Positions 10,207-21,628 of a stretch of DNA of 64,000 nucleotides are shown piece after piece. Source of the DNA: an uncultured Bacilli bacterium (GTDB lineage: Bacteria; Bacillota_I; Bacilli_A; RF39; UBA660); assembly GCA_947585065.1 (NCBI GenBank), contig CANPWX010000001.1, positions 1 to 64,000 of the forward strand, given 5' to 3'. The notes beneath the pieces are model-generated. The model was not told the origin of the DNA, made no database searches, and saw nothing but the letters and a program-made list of their open reading frames with translations. A program made the translations under genes and the position numbers. Each line of letters begins with the position of its first letter. Position 1 is the stretch's first letter.

Positions 10207-10248
10207 ATATTATATTAAGGAAAATAAAAATTAAAGGAGGTAATCCTT

Positions 10249-12297
10249 ATGGATAAAATAAAAGCGCTAAAGGTAAAAGAACCAGATGGTTCACTTAGTG
10301 AGAATACATATTTTATAGGTATAGATGCTACAAATGTAGATATGACTAATGGTGAGAATGTTCAAGATACTATTGGTAATATAGATTTTAAAGCTGATGG
10401 AAGTGTTAAAAAACAATTAGAAGATTTAAGAAAAAATATACCAAATCTTGAAAATGTAGAAAATTTATCTAAAAAAATTGATAATAATACAAAAGCTATT
10501 ACTAATATAGAAGGCTCTTTAACACCTATGCGGAATGATATTGATCAATTACAAAAAGATATGAGCAAGAAAGTTTATTATTATAATACAGTTGCGGAAA
10601 TGAAATCTGATGCGCAATTAAAAGAAGGGGATATGGCGATTACTCTTGGATATTATAGCGCAAATGATGGTGGCGGAGCTGAATATAAAATAGTAAGCGG
10701 CAATAAATATACTGATGATGGTGGAAGTTATCATAAAATAAAAGATGAATTGTTTGCAGAATTAATTATTAAAAATGATACAGTTAATGTAAAACAATTT
10801 GGAGCAAAAGGCGATAATCAAACTTTTGATACTGACGCTTTTTTAAATGCCATAAAATCTGCTAAAATTATTGAAATTCCTGAGGTTGAAGACGCTTATT
10901 TAGTAGGTGTTTTTGCTATTAGAGAAAATAAAAAAGTTATAGGATTATCTCAAAATAAAGTTAAAATAAATCAATTAAGAGGAGAAAATCCTCTAGGTAT
11001 GGCAGCAATTTTTGCTAATTCATCTGTTGAAAATATTTATTTAAATAGTCTAGATGAAAGTAAACAATGAAATAGATGAGGATTAAGTGGAGATAATATT
11101 ATTATTAAGAATTGTAAAATAGAAGGTTTTAGAGATAATACTAATAACAATGCTTGAGGACTATATCTTAAAAATAATAATAATGTAATTATAAAAGATT
11201 GTATTTTTGAAAATAATTCACAATCAGATATAGCTATTGTAGATGGAAATTCAAATATTATTATTGAAAATTGCACTGGTAGTCATATGTATATAAATAT
11301 GGAACCAAATAATGTAATTATAAATAAAAATATTACAATAAGAGATTGTAATGTTTGAAAGATATCTATGTTAGAAAACAATTATACTGTTCGTTCGCTT
11401 CAAGATATTACAATTGAAAACTGTAATATTGAAGTACTTATGTATAGAGGTGGAAGTGGAAATTTAATAAATAATAAGATAGATTCTATTAAAATTCCAG
11501 GCGGAGCAAATCATATTTATGCAGGTATACTTCATAATATTAATTCATATGGATATGGGAAACAGATAAATGACGACCCATTTTTTTATAATATTACAAA
11601 TCATGTTGACGAAGTAAAATCTCCTAATTGATCAATAAAATATAGTAGTACAGGTGAGAATATAAGACGTATTGACGATGAAATTAAAGGAGATGTACTT
11701 CAATTAAATCCAAATCATTATAAATCTGCTATGAGAATAATAAAATCTTTTGATATTAAACCAAATACACTATATGAAATAAAAACTTTAATGAATACAA
11801 CAAATGGAGAAAGCATTCATACTGGAGGGCATGGATTAAGTATTGATTATATGACTCAAGATAACACTCTTATAGAAACAAAAGATATTTGCATAGATAG
11901 AAATGCAAATATTAATAGTGAAAATGAATGAGAAGAAAAAACATTATTTTTTTTAACTCCTGAAAATGCTGCTTACATAACTATTACAGTAAGCAATACA
12001 ATTCCTACTACAACAGATTATAGTATGACAACATGAAAATATTTATTAATTAGAGAAGTCAATTGTACTAATAAAATTAATAATAATTTAACATTAAAAG
12101 ATATAAAATCTTATGCTACTTCTGCTCCAACTACTGGTATAAATGCAGTTGGAAGAACTAATAATTTAAATTTAAAAGGAGAACGATTATATTTACCTTT
12201 GAATAGTTTGACAGAAGACTCTGCTTATGAAGGATGAGTTTGCATAAAAGATGGAAACCCAGGAACTTGGAAGCAGTTTGGAAAAATAGGTGAATAA
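10249..12297 (+). CDS. Tail spike protein 4 (beta-helix, coiled-coil insert)
   Basis: This is a 682-residue protein with about eight in-frame TGA (Trp) codons, starting at ATG 10249 after AAAGGAGGT. It shares the MDKIKALKV opening and the KVYYYN / GDMAITLGYY / NDGGGAEY module with the other spikes, but about 70 residues of coiled coil (residues about 40-105) are inserted between the two halves of that module. VNVKQFGAKGD begins the pectate-lyase-like beta-helix with regular Ile/Asn/Cys coils. The C-terminal 200 residues form a distinct tip ending TWKQFGKIGE. It has the same likely host-binding role as its paralogues. Confidence 0.85.
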
Positions 12298-12299
12298 TA

Positions 12300-12326
12300 A
12301 AAGACTTAAAATAAGTCTTTTTTTTT
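12300..12326 (+). terminator. Terminator after spike 4
   Basis: AGACTTA (12302-12308) pairs with TAAGTCT (12312-12318), followed by eight T. Confidence 0.85.
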
Positions 12327-12406
12327 GGTTTAAAATAATTAAACTATTTAAAAAAACTTTTAATTATAATAGAAAGAAAAAAGATAGATAAAGGGAGGTT
12401 TTTTAC

Positions 12407-13138
12407 ATGACAGTAGAAGACGTAAAAGAATTATTAGAATTAATAACTCCTTATATTTATGTCATCGCCCCTATAATTTTTGGTATTTATTTAAAACTTA
12501 GAGATAAATTTAAAGAAACTCAAACAAAAATAAAAGATTTAGATGTAGCAAAAGCAAAAGAAGAATATAGCGTGTGAAAGCATGAAGAATCACAAAGAGT
12601 TATAAGAAAAATTAAAGATATGTGTAATCTTTATAAAGATAAAAGCAATGCTGGTTTAGCTCAATATTTGCAATTAGAAAATGGAACCATGGCTACTAGT
12701 AAAATATGCAATATGTTTGTATCTTGTTTAGCTGAAGATGATAGATATGGTAGAATACCTAAATTAAGTAGCAGATTACAAAGAGTGCCATATGCAAAAG
12801 TAACAAGTTGAATTAATAAAATTATTCAAAATAAAGAAAGCTCAATTAATTATGTATTAACACCAAATGCGGCTGCCGCTGATTATTCTTTTACTGACAT
12901 CATTGATGCACCAGAGATAAAATCTTGTATTATTGCTCCAGTTTATGACCAAAACGAAATATTATTAGGTATGTGCATTTTTTATTATCCTGAAATTAAT
13001 TTCTGTAACCATGAACAACAAGAGATAGAACTAATTAATCGTTTTAGAACAGCTATTGAGAGCGTCTTATGAGAATATCATAATGATAGAAAACATAAAA
13101 AACAAACCTTAAAGTTGGAGGGCGAGATTAATGAATAG
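12407..13138 (+). CDS. Membrane-anchored GAF-like protein
   Basis: This is a 243-residue protein with three TGA (Trp) codons. One N-terminal membrane segment (about residues 12-30) is followed by a charged helix (31-70). A region resembling a GAF domain (about 75-225) includes ...CIIAPVYDQNEILLGMCIFYY and a C-terminal helix. GGGAGG precedes the start, and the end overlaps the next gene, a holin, by 8 bases, so the two are probably co-translated. The position suggests a lysis-related or signalling role, but I cannot assign one. The GAF call rests on pattern only. Confidence 0.5.
12869..12879. repeat. Dispersed dyad GCGG-N3-CCGC (first of 12 copies)
   Basis: This 11-base dyad can form a 4-bp GC stem with a 3-base loop. 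By eye I find exact copies starting at 12869, 13849, 14056, 26354, 29244, 33113, 36916, 37386, 41465, 45717, 53888 and 55156. All but 37386 lie inside genes. Close variants are GGCGG-TG-CCGCC at 8553-8564 and the loopless GCGGCCGC near 25574. The loop bases vary (CTG three times, CAA three times, ATG, ATT, TCG, GAA, TTG, TTT). Confidence 0.85.
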
Positions 13139-13466
13139 TTTATATGATGCAAGATTTTCAATTTTTATCATTTTAGACATATTAGGAATTTGTTTATCTG
13201 CTTTTATATTTAAAAAATTTATAAAAAAGTTTCCTAACAAGCTAATTCCATTAGTGAATATTAGTATGTCTATGATAACAACAATTTGTTATTTAGATTA
13301 TCATTTCCAAAAGAAAGCACCTATGTTATTTTTAATAGTAATGGGTTTAATTGATGGATTAGCGGCAACGGGATTACATCAATTAGTAAAACAAACAAAA
13401 CAATATATTTTTATAAAATGAAAAATTAAAAATTTTAGAAAAGACAAAAGAAAAATTGTTATGTAA
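13131..13466 (+). CDS. Holin (Phage_holin_5_2-like)
   Basis: This 111-residue protein has an N-terminal membrane helix (about 10-27), a second (about 38-55) and a third (about 62-80). It then has the segment GLIDGLAATGLHQLVKQ, which resembles the G-x-x-xGLAATGxHQ signature of small Gram-positive phage holins. One TGA (Trp) at 13419 precedes a basic 14-residue tail. Its start overlaps the upstream gene by 8 bases and is preceded by GGAGGGCGAG. It should form pores that release the endolysin encoded at 4096. Confidence 0.7.
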
Positions 13467-13500
13467 TTAACAATTTAAAAGAGAAAAAGGAGAGATATAT

Positions 13501-16500
13501 ATGGCAGTTAATATCAATTTATTTCCTCCTGTTTTAGACGTCTACATGCCTGCTTTTTTGATTAATAGTAGTGATATTCAAAAGAATATATGTAGGGTCT
13601 ATTTTTCTATTTCTGCTTATAATAATTTATCAGAAATAAAAAATATACAAGTAACAGTAACAAATCAAAATACTAATATATCAGTTTTAAATAGAACTAA
13701 TTATCCGTGTGAAATAATGTTAAGCGAAGTTAAAACTGATTTAACTAGAGATTCTGATGATAAATATTATGTTGAAATAAAATCAAGTGATATTGAGGGA
13801 GGATTTCAAATAAATCAGTATTATAAAGTTCAATTAAGGTTTACTGGCGCGGATGCCGCTAATGTGGATTTGACCTTGCCTCAGGCGATTGATAGCTGGC
13901 TTACCGCAAATTTGTCTAACTTCTCAGAATGGTCAACAGTATGTTTAGTTAGAGGAATAAGTACTCCTACTTTGTCAATATTAGGATTTGATTCAACAGC
14001 AGACACAACTCTATGGTCTTTAAATAATGTTGATTTAGTTGGACATTTATCTTTTGCGGATTCCGCGGAAACTGATACATTAAAAAGTTATCAAATTAAA
14101 CTTTATAATGCTAATAATGAATTATTAACTGATAGCGGTTTATTATACACTAATAATTATACTAATATAAATGAATTTAGTTATGTTTTTGAATATAACT
14201 TAAATGAAGGAGATAGTTATTATTTTACTTTTGAATATGAAACTGCTAATATGTATAAAGAAAGTTATAGATATGATTTTATAATAATTCAAGAATCAGC
14301 AGAGATGCTAGATGCAGAAATGACTGCTATACTAGATGAAATCAATGGTTGTATTGGAATAAATATTAAAGATAAAATGGGTGTAAATACTTTTGTTGGA
14401 AATATTACTATTAGAAGAACATCAAGTGAAAGTAATTTTACTATATGAGAAGATATACATACGGCTTCTTTTGAAGATAATTCAATATTAGATTACACTT
14501 GGTGAGATTTCACTATTAAGAGCGGTGTTTATTATAAATATTTAGCTCAAAAAAGAACTAGTGTAGGTAATAGAGGTATTCCAATTTATCCTAACAATAA
14601 TGAACCTATTATGATGTTATTTGATACTATGTATTTAACAGGTCAAGGAAATCAATTAAATATTAGATTTGATCCAAAAATAAGTTCATTTAAACGAAAT
14701 GTTAGTGAGTCTAAGACTGATACTATTGGTTCTAAATATCCATTTGTAAAAAGAAATGGTTATATGGATTACAAGAGTTTTCCTATTAGTGGTTTAATAA
14801 CTCATCTTATGGATCCTAGTCATTCTATAACATCAAAAGAAAAAGAATTTAGAGATAGTCTAAGTTATTATGAAGAATTCAATAAAAAGAATAGAATTGA
14901 CGATTTTAATGATTGAACTTATGAGCGTGAATTTAGAGAAAAGGTATCTGATTTTTTATACGCTAATAAAGTTAGATTGTTTAGATCTGCAACTGAAGGA
15001 AATATATTAGTTAGATTAATGGATATTAATTTTACTCCTAATGAAATATTAGGTAGAAGAATTTATACATTTACTGCGACAGCTTATGAAATTGATGAAT
15101 TTAATATTAAAAATTGTGATAAATATGGAATAAATAGCTTAGGTACATACGACACACAATTACAATTTAATCAAGATTATATAGGCCAATTTAATGAAAT
15201 TATACCTGCTGGTATAAATGTATTAGAACTAATTGAAGAAAAATATAAAAAATATACAAAAGAAGGCTATGTAGTTAATATAGATTATTTAGATTTTTTA
15301 AGGATTGAGATGGAAGATAAGCCTTATTTGATTAATGAAAATGCGGACGGGCCTTATGTAGTTAATGACCGCATTCGTGCGCGTGAAGAACTGACTTCCG
15401 CATATTTAGGCTATTTAGTTTATATTAATGAACAGCCTATTGTAATTAATCCTGAAGGTATATATGAATTAAAAGGTGAAGATATTAAAATTACTTCATT
15501 ACGTTTTCCTATTGATACAAAAATAAATATTGATTATCATACTTATATTAGCCAAAAAGAAGATAATACTCAACTAGTAAAAACTAATACTTTTTATAAA
15601 AGAGTTGGACAATTATGAGGGGGATTTGCGCCTAATGATTCTTTATATCAACAAATTTGAAATAAATATTTTGAAAAATATTCAACGTATATGCAAACAT
15701 TATTGTCTTTAGATGAGATTAAAGTAGAGGCTGAACCTGGTACTGTAGTATACGTTAAGGAATCTAAAGATAAAGATTTTCAACGTCATGTAATTGGTGA
15801 AACTCATACTTTAGATTTTTATTCTGAAGATTGCACAATTAATGGATTATATTTTGCAGGCTTGCATTTTGAAGAAGCTAATGAAAGTGAAAAAGAAAAA
15901 GATATACTTCCAAGTAATAAATTTATAGATACTGGGATAATATTAGATAAGTATGTTAGTGATACATCAGATTTAATTGAAAATGGTGTATATACATTGG
16001 CAGATGATTATTTAGAAGTATTAGACCATTTTGAAGGAGCTTACAGTTTTAAATCTAAAAAACAATTTCCACCAGATACTGCTTCCGCGAATCAAGATAA
16101 TATAGAACATAGTGATATAAATAAAGCATACACTTTATTATTAGATAGAGTATATGAGTCTATTGATGATGATGGCGGTATATTGGTTGATCATGAATTT
16201 GTTGAAGATGTCCATGGAGATTATTGAACTGGAGAACTTTATGTAGATGGTAATTTTGATGAAAATCAAATCAATCAAATAGATGCCAATAACTCTGAAG
16301 ATTTTATTAAATCAGGAGATAAAGTATTAAAAAATGGCTATACATTTAAATCAAAGATGCAAGAACCTGAAAATGATACTGCTTCAGCCAATTCTAAGCA
16401 AATGGAAAAGTCAGAAACTACATATACAATAAGTTTAAATAAAGAATATGACGAATACTATAATTTAGTAGTTTATAAAGAAATAGATAAAGAATATGCT

Positions 16501-16650
16501 TTATTATTACAAAGATTAATAGATGAAGCAAATAGTAGATATTTATGGCATGATAATAAATGGTGATTATTTACTAAAGATAATGATGTTCTTTGTTCTG
16601 TTGAAGCTCTCATAGATTACTGTTGTGAAATAGTAAAGGGGAGATATTAA
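13501..16650 (+). CDS. Large tail/baseplate structural protein
   Basis: This is a 1049-residue protein with seven in-frame TGA (Trp) codons (14446, 14503, 14914, 15616, 15655, 16225, 16564). The first 300 residues look like beta-sandwich repeats. A GIYEL / ITSLRF / INIDY segment around 15470-15540 recurs in the products of 18727 and 20691. The C-terminus holds a duplication with an offset of exactly 100 codons: FKSK...DTASAN occurs at 16051-16092 and again at 16345-16392. It is the first gene of a tightly packed tail block; the stop overlaps the next start (TAATG). A distal-tail or baseplate role is inferred from size, order and neighbours; I do not recognise a named family. Confidence 0.6.
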
Positions 16651-18707
16651 TGAAAAAGAGATATGAATATTCTAATGATGCTGATTTTTTAAATGAATTT
16701 AACAATGAGAAATTAAAAGAACAATTTGTAAAAATAACCATTTTAGATTGATTAGAAAGACCTATCCAAGAAGTACAAGGTATTGTGACTGGAGGAACTA
16801 TTAATTTAGATGGTAATTCTAGTGTTCGAAGAACAGTTAATCTTTCTGCTTTTATAAATGAAGAAGAAATAGCTAGAGTTACCAATCTAGATAATTTATT
16901 TGCTATGAATAAAAAAATGTTTTTAGAAATTGGTTATATAAATACAACCGATAAATATTTACAATATCCAATTATATGATTTCCGCAAGGACATTTTATA
17001 ATGTTTAATCCAAATTTAACTCATTCAGTGGGCGGAAGCTCGCTTCAAGTATCATTAAGAGACAAAATGTGTTTATTAAATGGAGAGTGCGGAGGTACCA
17101 TACCCGCATCTACGCAATTTGATGAATATGATACTATTGATGATAAAGGCAATTGGATAACTCAAAAGCCGACTTTTGAGCAAATTATAAGAGAACTTGT
17201 AAATCATTTTGGAGGAGAACAACTTGGAAAAATAATTATAAGTGATGTTCCTAGAAGAGTAAAAAAAGTAATGAAATGAATTGGAAATTCTCCAGTTTAT
17301 TTAATTAATAATGAAGGTTCATACATTATGAGTACAAATTATGCGGATGTCGCAGATAAATCATATCAAGTATTTGATTATGGTGAAGACATAGGATATA
17401 TATATACTGATTTTACTTGTCCTAGTGAATTAATTGGAAATGCTGGAGATAATGTATGTACTATATTAGATAAAATAAAAAATATGCTAGGAAATTATGA
17501 ATATTTTTATGATGTTGATGGAAATTTTATTTGACAAGAAATTAAAAATTATCTAAATACAACAAAAGCAACTGTAGATTTAGAAAAAATGACTAAAGAT
17601 GATTATTTAATTGATGCAAGTAAAGGTAAAACAGTATACAATTTTAATAATAGTGTTTTAATTACTTCATTTTCTAATTCTCCTCAATACAATAAAATTA
17701 AAAATGATTTTATTGTATGAGGAATTAAAGAAAACGCTAATGGAAATAATGTTCCTATTAGATATCATTTAGCTATTGATACTAAACCAAAAATTGGAAA
17801 TATATATGATGTATTTTTTTATGAAGATCCCGATGATGGATTAACAAAAGCAAAAATGCCTATATTATATAGAAGTTTTGCAGAAATTAATAAAACGCCT
17901 GGCGCAGCTGGAATATTTTATAAAGCTACTGATACTAATATAATATATCAATGAAATGGTAATAAAGAAAAATATGAAGAAGTAGATACTGAGACAACTC
18001 AATTTGTTAAAGTTCAAACTACGGATTGACGTTCTGAATTGTATTTACAAGGAGTTCAAGCTGAACCTCTAGGGATAGCTTCAAATTATTATTATACAGA
18101 ATTGATGAACGAGTGGCCAAAGCTGTATAATTTACAAAAGGATTTTTACATAGATAATGAAGGTACAAAAATATATACTGGTGGATTTTATGATGAAGTA
18201 TTAAAAACTCCTAGTAATATAGATTATTACCTAGATTTTATAGATTCTAATGCTGCGATATCGCAATTCAGCGTTAATAATATTGGTCGTCGCACTCACG
18301 TTGTTAATAGTAATGATATTAATTGTGTATTTGAACCTACTATTCCAGATTTTATAATAATAGAATTAGGTAGACCAGATACTGAAGAAAAACGTAGAGA
18401 ATGCGAAGCTAAAGGGCAAAATTACATTCAAGTGGATACTTCAATATTTAATTTATTAGCTACTGGTGGAAATTTAAATTCTGCATATAATGAAGTTAAA
18501 ATGTTATTGCATGAATATACAAGTTATAATGAGAGTGTTAATATTCAAACAGTTCCTATATATAATTTAGAACCAAATATTAGAATTGGCGCTAGGGATA
18601 TAGAAAGTGATATCTATGGCGATTATATGATTTCTAGTATTTCTATCCCTCTTGATGTTGGTGGAACAATGTCAATATCAGCAACTCGAGCTTTAGAAAG
18701 ATTTTAG
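16650..18707 (+). CDS. Tail hub / tail-associated structural protein
   Basis: This is a 685-residue protein with about seven in-frame TGA (Trp) codons; its ATG overlaps the previous stop. It opens with a fold of the type seen in baseplate hub proteins (INLDGNSSVRRTVNLSAFI, residues 45-65, then FPQGHFIMFNP). A long central region (AGDNVCTILDKIKNMLGNYEYFYD) resembles Tal-like tail hub proteins of gut siphophages. The end is DIYGDYMISSISIPLDVGG, the usual closing strand pair of such hubs. It probably sits at the tail tip and connects tube to fibres. Family assignment is by resemblance, not search. Confidence 0.55.
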
Positions 18708-18726
18708 AGTAAAAGGAGTGTTAAAG

Positions 18727-19428
18727 ATGAGTTATAAATTCGGACAATTTAGAAAAAGTCAATTGCAATCTTATTTAACACCTTTAGAATATACTTTGGA
18801 TGATATAAAAGTAGAATCAAGTCTTTCTAAAGGAGTTATTTTTGTAGATAAAGGAATTGATTTATCTGGAAAAAATATATTACAAGCATTGACTGAAAAT
18901 AATAAACAAAGAAGTTATTATTTAAGATTTAGAATAGAAAAACAAGAAACTAATCAATTAATTAATATTAGATTAATTAATACAGATAAAAATAAAGATA
19001 ATGTTCAAACCATAAAAACTATAAATGTTGAAAGCGGAAAAGATGATTATTCTACATTTGAATTAGTTATAAGCCCAAATGATAATCATTCTTATAATCA
19101 AATATTTTTTGAATTAAATAGAGAATTAATTGATTATAATACTCTTAATAGCGATGGTACTTATGGTAGAACAGTTAAAATAATAATTGAAAGATTAGAT
19201 GAAATATATAATGTTATTGATTTTTTAAACCCTTCTATTGAAAATAAAGGAAGATTGAAACAAATTGGTATCCAAGGTCCTCCTGGTTTATTAATGAGCA
19301 TTAATGGAGAAGATATTAGGATTGGTAGAAGTGGAATATATGAAATTAATAATAAAATAAATGTTACTTTTATAGGCTTCATTATTGAAGCAGATGAAAA
19401 ATATTTCATTTTAGATTATCAATATTAA
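18727..19428 (+). CDS. Tail/baseplate accessory protein with GIYE module
   Basis: This is a 233-residue protein without TGA codons. ATG 18727 is chosen over an upstream in-frame GTG because AAAAGGAG lies 8 bases before it. Residues 25-160 look like a beta-sandwich (BppU-type N-terminal domain is a possibility). A short collagen-like GIQGPPG precedes the C-terminal module (residues about 190-233: INGEDIRIGRSGIYEI), which recurs in the neighbouring genes at 13501 and 20691. Probably an upper-baseplate component. Confidence 0.5.
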   Translation: MSYKFGQFRKSQLQSYLTPLEYTLDDIKVESSLSKGVIFVDKGIDLSGKNILQALTENNKQRSYYLRFRIEKQETNQLINIRLINTDKNKDNVQTIKTINVESGKDDYSTFELVISPNDNHSYNQIFFELNRELIDYNTLNSDGTYGRTVKIIIERLDEIYNVIDFLNPSIENKGRLKQIGIQGPPGLLMSINGEDIRIGRSGIYEINNKINVTFIGFIIEADEKYFILDYQY

Positions 19429-19441
19429 GGAGGAAAGCGCA

Positions 19442-20707
19442 ATGGAATACAATAGTTTTTATGGAGGAAGAAGAGGAGCTTCTTTCGTTATTATAAAGTC
19501 TTATAAAAGTATTGCTGATATGGTTGCCGCTTTTCAACAAGGTGGAGCTTATAAAGTAGTTAATTATGATGAATATGTTTTAATTGATACTGAAAATAAA
19601 AATGATAAAGATAATGGTAAAATTTATCGTAGAGGGTATGAATATAACAATTCTATGGGTGGAGCTGATTATATTGGACAAATTGTCGGTCCAGCTGGTA
19701 TGGCTCCGCATACTGAAATGCATACTATTGAAGAAGTAGAACAAATAGCTGAAAGAGATGGTTTTGAATATAGAAAAGGCAGCGGAAGCTATGATGTTCA
19801 AGGAAATAATTTAATACCTGGAAAATATGTAGAACCTGGTTCTGGAGTTATTCATTATAATGATGAAATTAGTTGAGCTTATTGTTCTGTAAGAGATATC
19901 AATTCACATGAATCAACAGCTCATATTGGTTTTAGATTTCCTTATACTGTAATTGATTATACAACTACATCAATTAGTACATATAAAGATGGTAATTATA
20001 CTGATACATCTAGTGCAGAAAGAATTGATGATGGCAGTCATCCTTTTTATGAAAAATGAAATATTAAAATACCTAAAGGTATTAAAGGAGATACATTAAA
20101 GAATTTTAGAGTTATGACTGCTAATACTGCAATTGAGCCTTACTCAGGTAGAGATGATGATATTGCTAACAATAGAAAAGTATTAGTTTATGATTATTAT
20201 ATTTATGATGATAAAGAAGATGGAATTTTTAAAACTTATTATGTAGGAGATTATAATAAAATTTCTGATGTAAAAGTTGAAAAGAATGGAAAAGTTACTA
20301 TTAGTTATGAACATGATGATGATGATAACTATTTATTAAACATTCCTATTTCAGTTAATATATTAACAGGAGAAACAGAAGGTAGTGGAAATCAAAAAAT
20401 TGAAATAACATATGCCGATGGGACTAAACAGGAAATAGGTAATCCACTTAATTATATAATTAAAACTGCTATTGATAATAGATATCATTTATTAGTTTAT
20501 TATTCAGACCCTGAAAAAAGAAATGCTGGAACTAAAGTTTCTTGAGATGGAAATGATGATTGGACTGACTTAGGATATATTGGTGACGGAACTGGGAATG
20601 GAGCAGTCGCTGGGAAAGAAGATGACGAAGGCGTTAAAGAAGTTGCTAACCATATGCCTGTATATAGTGTATGGATGATAGTAGAAGAAGATGGTAACAA
20701 TGAATAA
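19442..20707 (+). CDS. Baseplate/upper fibre protein
   Basis: This is a 421-residue protein with three TGA (Trp) codons (19874, about 20057, 20543), starting after AAGGAGG. It contains IGQIVGPAGMAPHTE (about residues 78-92), a polyserine/acidic middle, IPKGIKGD and a Gly-rich segment before the C-terminus, all typical of collagen-like baseplate upper proteins. The last 17 bases overlap the start of the next gene, which continues with a fibre-like sequence in another frame. Confidence 0.5.
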
Positions 20708-20990
20708 TAATGGATGTACTGGTCAATTACTTGGACCATTTAAAGCTAACGAAGAGTTATATAATAAAATAATTGCGGATGCTGCTTATCCAGTATTATA
20801 TATCAATCATTTGGGAATTCAAACTGATATAAGAAATTTTGTTTATATAAATGGAAATAAATATGAAATTGGAAAAACAGGTATTTATGAAGTTGGTAAT
20901 ACTGAAATTACTTCTATTTATTTTGAAAGTGATACTGATGATAATAGTATTATTGACTATTCAATAACTTGTAAAGAAGAAGAAAAATAA
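20691..20990 (+). CDS. Small tail protein with GIYE module
   Basis: This product has 99 residues (96 if ATG 20700 is used). After NGCTGQLLGPFKANEEL it contains the module YINGNKYEIGKTGIYEVGN...ITSIYF...IIDY, aligned by eye with the C-terminus of the product of 18727 and with residues about 640-680 of the product of 13501. It overlaps the upstream gene and has no strong Shine-Dalgarno, so it is probably made by coupling. It could also be the C-terminal domain of the upstream protein separated by a frameshift. Confidence 0.5.
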   Translation: MVTMNNNGCTGQLLGPFKANEELYNKIIADAAYPVLYINHLGIQTDIRNFVYINGNKYEIGKTGIYEVGNTEITSIYFESDTDDNSIIDYSITCKEEEK

Positions 20991-20993
20991 AAA

Positions 20994-21043
20994 AGATGCA
21001 TAAGAGCATCTCTTTTTTTTGCCCTCATTGAGGGCTATTTTTT
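20994..21043 (+). terminator. Tandem terminators closing the tail block
   Basis: AGATGC (20994-20999) pairs with GCATCT (21006-21011) before eight T. A second stem GCCCTC/GAGGGC (21021-21035) follows at once, with TATTTTTTT. Two terminators in a row mark a major transcription boundary. Confidence 0.9.
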
Positions 21044-21223
21044 TATGTAATTTTTTAAATATTATTTTTATGATAAAAGTACAATGTCTTTGTAAATAAT
21101 TTTTACTACCTGATAAATTATTAAATTTTTATAAAAACTTTGGCAAGTTTAATAAAAGAGTTTTGATAAAAACTTATATATTACTGAAAGGAAAAGGAAT
21201 AATAGAAAGGAGTATTTAAAATT

Positions 21224-21628
21224 ATGAACTATTATCCAAATAATAATTTTTATCAAAACTATTCTTATGGTAACCAAATCGCACAACAAATACCTACTCT
21301 TCAAGGTAAAGTTGTTGATAATGCGGAAATGGTTAGAGTTACAGAAGTGCCATTTGGAGGCTTTGGAGTTTTCCCAAAAGGTGATTTAAGTGAAGTTTAT
21401 ATTAAATCATGGAATAGTAATGGAACTACTCAAATAAATACATATAGACCTGTTCCTGCTGAGGAGATTAAAGAAATAGACCCTCATAAAGAATTAATTG
21501 AAAAAATTGATGCTTTAAGTCAAAAAATAGATATGTTAAGCGGCAATGGCGGTCAACCCAGCGCTAAGCAAGGTACTACGTCCATAACACCGGCTGCCGC
21601 AAAGGATGTGAGAGTAAATGCCTATTAG
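21224..21628 (+). CDS. Unknown small protein, Asn/Tyr-rich N-terminus
   Basis: This 134-residue protein begins with an Asn/Tyr/Gln-rich stretch (NYYPNNNFYQNYSYGNQ). A compact beta-like part follows (VRVTEVPFGGFGVFPKGD, YIKSWNSNGTT), then a coiled-coil segment (about residues 85-108: ELIEKIDALSQKIDMLSG). First gene of a six-gene unit after the tandem terminators; GAAAGGAG precedes it. Similar low-complexity, structural-looking proteins occur in gut Firmicutes phages, but I cannot give a function. Confidence 0.6.
   Translation: MNYYPNNNFYQNYSYGNQIAQQIPTLQGKVVDNAEMVRVTEVPFGGFGVFPKGDLSEVYIKSWNSNGTTQINTYRPVPAEEIKEIDPHKELIEKIDALSQKIDMLSGNGGQPSAKQGTTSITPAAAKDVRVNAY

Noticed and set aside
9659..11276. 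Minus-strand open frames inside spike genes
   Set aside because: They arise from the repetitive AT-rich beta-helix codons of the spike genes and lack start signals.
21044..21223. Promoter of the early type before the 21224 unit
   Set aside because: Several TGATAAA-like segments exist, but none has a -35 box at 17 bases; I could not support a specific site.
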